From Clostridiales bacterium UBA4696 (GTDB lineage Bacteria; Bacillota; Clostridia; Oscillospirales; Oscillospiraceae), in the NCBI GenBank assembly GCA_002404795.1, contig DHKK01000155.1, positions 1 to 16,873 of the forward strand: DNA of 16,873 bases, read 5' to 3'. A program made the translations under genes and the position numbers. Shown here one piece after another: positions 13,030-16,873 of the stretch. Numbering within the stretch: the stretch's first letter is position 1; each line of letters begins with the position of its first letter. The notes under the pieces are model-generated. The model saw nothing but the letters and a program-made list of their open reading frames with translations. It did no database searches and was not told the DNA's origin.

Positions 13030-13790
13030 GCGCCCGCTCCTGCGAAGCCGTGGACAATCTCGGCGCAGGCGCGGAATTCCTCCTCATCCGTCTGCCAGAT
13101 CTCATACTCGGACAAAGACGGCAGGCCCATTGCCACGGTCTGCTTGCGGTAGCGCATGCCGCTGTCGAGCGCGCCTTTGCGCCCGGTCGTGTGGAAGACG
13201 GTGATGCCTGCGCGGTCGTGGATCTCCTGGATGTTCCACTGCTTGACCCCGCAGCCCGCCATGATATCGATCCGCCCGGCCGCTGCTTCCCGAAGCTGGC
13301 GCAGAAGCTCCACGCCGGTCAGCGCGTCCTTCTGCTGCCCGGACGTGAGGATCGTTCTGCAGCCAAGCCGGATGGCGTCCTCCAGCGTCCGGATGGGGTC
13401 GCGCGTCATGTCGAACGCGCGGTGGAGCGTCACGTCCATCCCGCCCGCGCAGTCCATCATCCGGCGCATGCTTTCCAGATTCAAATCGCCGTCCGGCGTC
13501 AGCGCGCCGATCACAACGCCGTTCGCGCCGAGCTCGCGGAACATCCGGATCTCCTCGCACATCTGCTCCAGCTCTTCCCTGCTGTAAAGGAAATCGCCGA
13601 AGCGCGGGCGGATTAGGACGTTGGTCTTGACCGGGATATCCCGCTGTACCTGCCGGAACAGCGCGGTCGACGGCGTCGTCCCGCCGATGACAAGATGTGC
13701 GCACAGCTCCAGCCGGTCCGCACCGCCAAGCCACGCCGCGCGGCAGGAGGCGTAAGAGTCTGTACAAGCTTCGATCAGAGGGTTATTCAT
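13026..13790 (-). CDS. cutC: CutC family protein
   Basis: A 254-residue cytoplasmic TIM-barrel protein of the CutC family. Family motifs are all present: DRLELCAHLVIGGTTPS (25-41), LIRPRFGDFLYS (59-70), TLHRAFD (121-127), ILTSGQ (147-152) and IMAGCGV (176-182). Length is typical. CutC was named for copper tolerance in E. coli, but its biochemical role is unsettled and later work questions the copper link. Nothing around this gene concerns copper. It overlaps the aminopeptidase upstream (ATG 13790 lies 3 bases inside that gene's end) and the transglutaminase-like gene downstream, so it is translated as part of the fucosidase operon. A sugar- or small-molecule-processing role for this paralogue is possible but unproven. 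Confidence 0.93.
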   Translation of the reverse strand: MNNPLIEACTDSYASCRAAWLGGADRLELCAHLVIGGTTPSTALFRQVQRDIPVKTNVLIRPRFGDFLYSREELEQMCEEIRMFRELGANGVVIGALTPDGDLNLESMRRMMDCAGGMDVTLHRAFDMTRDPIRTLEDAIRLGCRTILTSGQQKDALTGVELLRQLREAAAGRIDIMAGCGVKQWNIQEIHDRAGITVFHTTGRKGALDSGMRYRKQTVAMGLPSLSEYEIWQTDEEEFRACAEIVHGFAGAGA

Positions 13791-15136
13791 GCCGGTTCCT
13801 CCTTCGTTTCAAAAAGCACCTGAGAAAGATGATAGAGCGTACTGACGGCCGTCCCGGTCGCGCCGGGGACCTGATGCTGCCAGACGATGCCGGTGTTGTC
13901 GGCCGTCCCGGCGATGTCCAGATGCAGCCAGGGCAGCTCGGCCGTGAATTTTTTCAGGAACAGCCCGGCCGTGATCGCGCCGCAGCCGTCCTTGCTGGTG
14001 TTGCGGACATCCGCATAGTCGCTCTCAATGAGTTTTTCATATTCCGCATCGTCCGGCATGCGCCAGAATTTTTCGCCGGAGCGCGCAGCCGCGCGCGTGA
14101 GGCAGTCGTAGAAGCCGTCGTCGCTGGCCATCACGCCGGTCGTCACAAAGCCGAGCATCGACCAGATCGCGCCGGTCAGCGTTGCGATGTCCACCAGATG
14201 CGTGCAGCCCTCCTTCTCCGCGGCCCACGCGAGGGCATCGGCCAGGATCAGCCGCCCCTCGGCGTCGGCGTTCAGGATCTCGATCGTCTGGCCGGAGAAG
14301 CTGGTGATGACGTCGCCGGGCAGCATGCTCGCGTTTGAAATGCGGTTTTCGCAGATCGGGACGACCGCCGTCACGTTGACGGCCACGCCGTTCGCCGCCA
14401 GCGCGCGCACCGCGGCGGCGGCAGCGGCGCCGCCCGCCATATCGCCCTTGATCCCGGCCATGGACGCGGCCGGTTTCAGGCTGTAGCCACCGGAATCGAC
14501 CGTCACGCCCTTGCCGACCAGCCCAAGCCGCCGGCGGCTCTCCGGCGCGCCGGTATAGCGCAGGACGGCCATTCTCGGCGCGTGGGCGCTGCTGTCGCCG
14601 ACGGTCAGAAGCGCGCGCAGGCCCAGCCGTTCCAGCGCGGGCCGGTCATAGATCTCCGCCTCGACCGGCAGACCGGCGGCCATCTCCTGCAGCTGCTGTG
14701 CCAGCGCCTCCGGCCGGAGCAGGTTCGACGGCCGGTTGACCAGATCGCGCGTCTGCATGATCGACCGCGCGAGCTCCCGCGCTTTTTTCAGCTGCTCTTC
14801 GTCCGCGCCGGGAAAACTGCAGGTCAGCTCCGGCTCCCAGCGGCCGCTCAGCGCGAATTTTTTCTGATACGCGCCGCCATACGCGCCCTCGAGCGCCGCG
14901 AAAAGGCCGTTCTGGCCGAGCTCCGCCGCGGGGCCGGGATCAAAGGCGCAGGCCGTGCATTCCAGCTCCAGCGCCGTCTTGACCGCTTTGCCGTAGAGCT
15001 CCTTGCAGGAGAGGATATCCTGCCGGCCGCCCCGGCCGACGCGGATGGTATAGCCGCCGTCCGCGCGGGGGAAATATCTTGTTTTCAGATAGGCATCGTC
15101 CGTAAAGACGACGTTTGCCTGTACTTGCTTTTCCAT
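13787..15136 (-). CDS. pepA: M17 leucyl aminopeptidase
   Basis: A 449-residue cytosolic two-metal aminopeptidase that removes N-terminal residues from peptides, normally as a hexamer. The catalytic C-terminal domain is intact: K209 and D214 in VGKGVTVDSGG, K221 in SLKP, D232 in KGDMAGG, and the family signature NADAEGRL (289-296) giving D291, E293 and catalytic R295. The N-terminal domain (1-110) is short and divergent, as usual in Firmicutes. ATG at 15136 is 38 bases after the fucosidase stop; GAGAAGGGAA is the ribosome site, at somewhat long spacing. It overlaps cutC by 4 bases. Its presence beside a fucosidase and a transglutaminase-like protein suggests trimming of peptides released from glycoproteins. 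Confidence 0.93.
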   Translation of the reverse strand: MEKQVQANVVFTDDAYLKTRYFPRADGGYTIRVGRGGRQDILSCKELYGKAVKTALELECTACAFDPGPAAELGQNGLFAALEGAYGGAYQKKFALSGRWEPELTCSFPGADEEQLKKARELARSIMQTRDLVNRPSNLLRPEALAQQLQEMAAGLPVEAEIYDRPALERLGLRALLTVGDSSAHAPRMAVLRYTGAPESRRRLGLVGKGVTVDSGGYSLKPAASMAGIKGDMAGGAAAAAAVRALAANGVAVNVTAVVPICENRISNASMLPGDVITSFSGQTIEILNADAEGRLILADALAWAAEKEGCTHLVDIATLTGAIWSMLGFVTTGVMASDDGFYDCLTRAAARSGEKFWRMPDDAEYEKLIESDYADVRNTSKDGCGAITAGLFLKKFTAELPWLHLDIAGTADNTGIVWQHQVPGATGTAVSTLYHLSQVLFETKEEPA

Positions 15137-15174
15137 GTTCCGCAGTTCCCTTCTCCGGCGCTGCCGGACTTGAT

Positions 15175-16476
15175 TTATTGATATTCGATCTCCAGCACGG
15201 TATCGATCGGGTCGGGCAGCGGATAGGTGTACTGCGGGACCGTCCCGAACGAGACGAAGGCGAGATCTTCATACGCGCTCGTGACCCAGCTCTCGCCGCG
15301 CACCACCTCGCCGCCGTCGGCAAGACGGCGCACCGCGCCGATGCGCGCCGGATCAAGGCCGGTCAGCGGCAGCGGGCCGAGCGGCGCTTCGAGCACATGC
15401 GCATAGAGCTTCCCTGCGCGGCGGGTGTACCAGCCCCAGTCCGGCTTCGGGAGCTCCGCGCTGCCGCAGCCGTAGATGCTCTCGCCGTTCAGCGCCATCC
15501 ACACGCCGATCTCGTCAAGCAGACGGCAGCTTTGCGCGGGGAAGCGCCCGGTCGCGTCCGGGCCGACGTTCAGGATCATGTTGCCGCCCTTGCTGACGCA
15601 CTCGACGAGCTTGCGGATGAGCATGGACGCGGGCTTGTAATTCGTGTCATAGGGCACATAGCCCCAGTTGTTGTTCATCGTCGCGCACAGCTCCCACGGC
15701 ACACGCTCGCCGCGGACATTGCGGATGCCCTCCGGCGGCAGAAGCTGCTCGGGGCTGACGAAATCGCCGCTGTAATAGGCCGGATGCTCCGTGACGAGGC
15801 TCCCGAAGCCCTCGCCGCTGGCCTCGAGCCGGTTGTCCACGACGACATCCGGCTGGTGGCTGCGCACCATCTGCATGAGCCTGGTCGCCTTCCACGCCTC
15901 GCCGCGCAGCTCGCCATAGGCAAAATCGAACCACAGGATGTCGATCTTTCCGTAATTTGTGACCAGCTCCTCGACCTGTCCGTGCATGTAGGCAAGATAG
16001 CGGCCAAAGTCGATCTGCTCCTCCCGATAGGCGGGGTTGCCGCGCATCGGATGGTTCGGGTCGTTGTATTTCGGGAAGTCCGGGTGGTGCCAGTCGATCA
16101 GGGAATAATACAGGCCCACACGCAGCCCCTCGGCGCGCACGGCGTCCACGAATTCCCGCACCAGATCGCGGCCGCAGGGCGCGTTCGTGCTCTTGTAGTC
16201 CGTCAATTTGGAGTCGAACAGGCAGAAACCGTCGTGATGCTTCGCCGTCAGCACGACGTACTGCATCCCGGCGCGTTTCGCCCGCCGCGCCCAGTCTCTG
16301 GGGTCGTAGGCCTTCGCGGTGAATTCCCGCATGTAGCGCTCGTATTCCTCCGCCGGCATCCGCGCGCCGCTCATGTACCATTCGCCGCGCCCGGGGATCG
16401 CGTAGAGTCCCCAGTGCAGGAACATCCCGAACCGCGCCTCCTGAAACCACTGTACCCGCTTTTCTCTTTCCGTCAT
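15175..16476 (-). CDS. GH29 alpha-L-fucosidase, intracellular
   Basis: A 433-residue glycoside hydrolase family 29 enzyme that releases L-fucose from fucosylated glycans. Seen in the sequence: WFQEARFGMFLHWGLYAIPG (10-29), AKHHDGFCLFDS (79-89), and the nucleophile D184 in IDILWFDF (179-185). VSKGGNMILNVGPDATG marks the conserved end of the barrel. No signal peptide is present, so it acts in the cytoplasm on imported oligosaccharides. The general acid varies in GH29 and cannot be placed by eye. ATG at 16476 is chosen (AAGGGAAG just upstream). An in-frame ATG at 16530 would extend through basic, GC-repeat sequence and lies in the promoter. It is the first gene of the five-gene operon and the best clue to its purpose. 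Confidence 0.93.
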   Translation of the reverse strand: MTEREKRVQWFQEARFGMFLHWGLYAIPGRGEWYMSGARMPAEEYERYMREFTAKAYDPRDWARRAKRAGMQYVVLTAKHHDGFCLFDSKLTDYKSTNAPCGRDLVREFVDAVRAEGLRVGLYYSLIDWHHPDFPKYNDPNHPMRGNPAYREEQIDFGRYLAYMHGQVEELVTNYGKIDILWFDFAYGELRGEAWKATRLMQMVRSHQPDVVVDNRLEASGEGFGSLVTEHPAYYSGDFVSPEQLLPPEGIRNVRGERVPWELCATMNNNWGYVPYDTNYKPASMLIRKLVECVSKGGNMILNVGPDATGRFPAQSCRLLDEIGVWMALNGESIYGCGSAELPKPDWGWYTRRAGKLYAHVLEAPLGPLPLTGLDPARIGAVRRLADGGEVVRGESWVTSAYEDLAFVSFGTVPQYTYPLPDPIDTVLEIEYQ

Positions 16477-16525
16477 CGCACTTCCCTTTCCCGCCCGGCC
16501 TCCGGCCGCGCGCGCTTTTTTTGTT

Positions 16526-16555
16526 ATCATACCAGCAGCGCTGTATAAAAAGCAA
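16526..16555 (-). promoter_or_regulatory. promoter of the fucosidase operon
   Basis: On the - strand TTGCTT (16555-16550), an 18-base spacer and TGGTATGAT give an extended -10 (TATGAT, 16531-16526). Its leader is about 45 bases and contains a GC-rich hairpin, CGGCC/GGCCG. The palindrome CAGCGCTG (16536-16543) sits inside the spacer and could be an operator, plausibly for the divergent RpiR-type protein. Confidence 0.6.
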
Positions 16556-16653
16556 GTGGAGGCATGGATCTTTCCGTTTCCCGTCTGCAGGTGGTGCAGT
16601 GCAGGCTGGCGGGGCTGCGTGCTGAGGAGGGGGGTGTTCTCCGCACAGATTTC

Positions 16654-16681
16654 TTGACATATGAGCGACTTATTTTATAAT
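16654..16681 (+). promoter_or_regulatory. near-consensus promoter of the RpiR-type regulator
   Basis: TTGACA (16654-16659), 16-base spacer, TATAAT (16676-16681), 43 bases before ATG 16725. It is back to back with the fucosidase operon promoter. The roughly 100 bases between them hold no gene. Confidence 0.82.
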
Positions 16682-16724
16682 GTAGGGAGTTGGATCTGGT
16701 TGGGGCTGTGGAGGAGGAGTTTTT

Positions 16725-16873
16725 ATGGGTGACAATTATTTTCTGTTGACGAATCTGCTGTCGGAGGATGAGCGGAAGGTGATCACCAGCATCACGGCGC
16801 ACATCGAGCGCGGCGAGAAGCGCGTGGGCATCCAGCAGATCGCGGCGGAGAACTATCTGTCCACGGCGAGCAT
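16725..16873 (+). CDS. MurR/RpiR-type transcriptional regulator, N-terminal part only
   Basis: The first 49 codons of a gene cut by the window end. The sequence opens MGDNYFLLTNLLSEDERKVI and then has the helix-turn-helix GIQQIAAENYLSTAS. That spacing (LSxxERxV, a helix, then IQxIAxxxxxSxAS) is the N-terminal domain of MurR/RpiR regulators. Full-length members carry a C-terminal SIS domain that senses phosphosugars; it would lie outside the window. GGAGGAG (16712-16718) precedes the ATG by 6 bases. Divergent from the fucosidase operon, it probably controls it in response to a sugar phosphate, by inference. Confidence 0.78.
   Translation, partial: MGDNYFLLTNLLSEDERKVITSITAHIERGEKRVGIQQIAAENYLSTAS

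Noticed and set aside
15115..16548. 477-codon open frame antisense to the fucosidase
   Set aside because: Shadow frame; it runs across the intergenic region and the operon promoter, and the GH29 motifs are on the other strand.
1..16873. CRISPR array, rRNA genes, IS element or known riboswitch
   Set aside because: No regularly spaced short repeats, no rRNA-like tracts, no transposase frame and no recognisable riboswitch core seen on either strand by reading.

Overview
The window looks like a chromosomal segment of a high-GC gut Firmicute, most likely Oscillospiraceae/Ruminococcaceae. This rests on strong GGAGG-type ribosome sites, sigma-A-like promoters, an M3 oligoendopeptidase, an ECF sigma/anti-sigma pair with a DUF4367-like ectodomain, a Cys-rich KTR protein and an intracellular GH29 fucosidase. 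The taxonomic call is inference from gene content; there is no rRNA or marker gene here.

Left third (1-4452): accessory DNA at a tRNA-Thr(CGU) gene. The 3' half of that tRNA occurs twice in the same orientation (367-409 and 4410-4452), with no 5' half beside either copy. Each is preceded by the same roughly 180-base sequence, so the full direct repeats are 186-409 and 4241-4452. I read this as tandem accretion of integrative elements at the tRNA 3' end. One element ends at 409. A second, about 4.04 kb, fills 410-4452. It has no recombinase or transfer gene, so it resembles a cis-mobilizable element. Its cargo is an Xre-TPR regulator with an MFS exporter on the + strand, and an acetyltransferase-like gene overlapping a 70-codon gene of unknown function on the - strand.

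Middle (4453-9925): two terminators close the accessory block. A lower-GC mini-operon follows, a winged-helix (HTH_20) regulator and a Cys-rich KTR protein, read from a near-consensus promoter whose spacer holds a perfect palindrome. Next come a membrane-anchored alpha/beta hydrolase, an M3 oligoendopeptidase with its own promoter, and an ECF sigma factor translationally coupled to a membrane anti-sigma-like protein.

Right (9926-16873): a compact five-gene operon on the - strand, in transcription order GH29 alpha-L-fucosidase, M17 leucyl aminopeptidase, CutC, a large transglutaminase-like protein, and a GNAT acetyltransferase. Junctions overlap or are 38 bases or less apart. It reads from a promoter near 16526-16555 and converges on a shared bidirectional terminator at 9822-9859. 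A divergent MurR/RpiR-type regulator, cut by the window end, starts at 16725 and is the obvious candidate controller. Together the operon suggests cytoplasmic breakdown of fucosylated glycans or glycopeptides; this is inference from neighbourhood.

Most unusual points: the tandem tRNA-Thr attachment sites bounding a recombinase-free element; the palindrome embedded in the 4614-4641 promoter; and the 847-residue transglutaminase-like protein, which seems to carry an intact N-terminal triad region, a second transglutaminase-like segment without the cysteine, and a redox-dead thioredoxin-like C-terminus.
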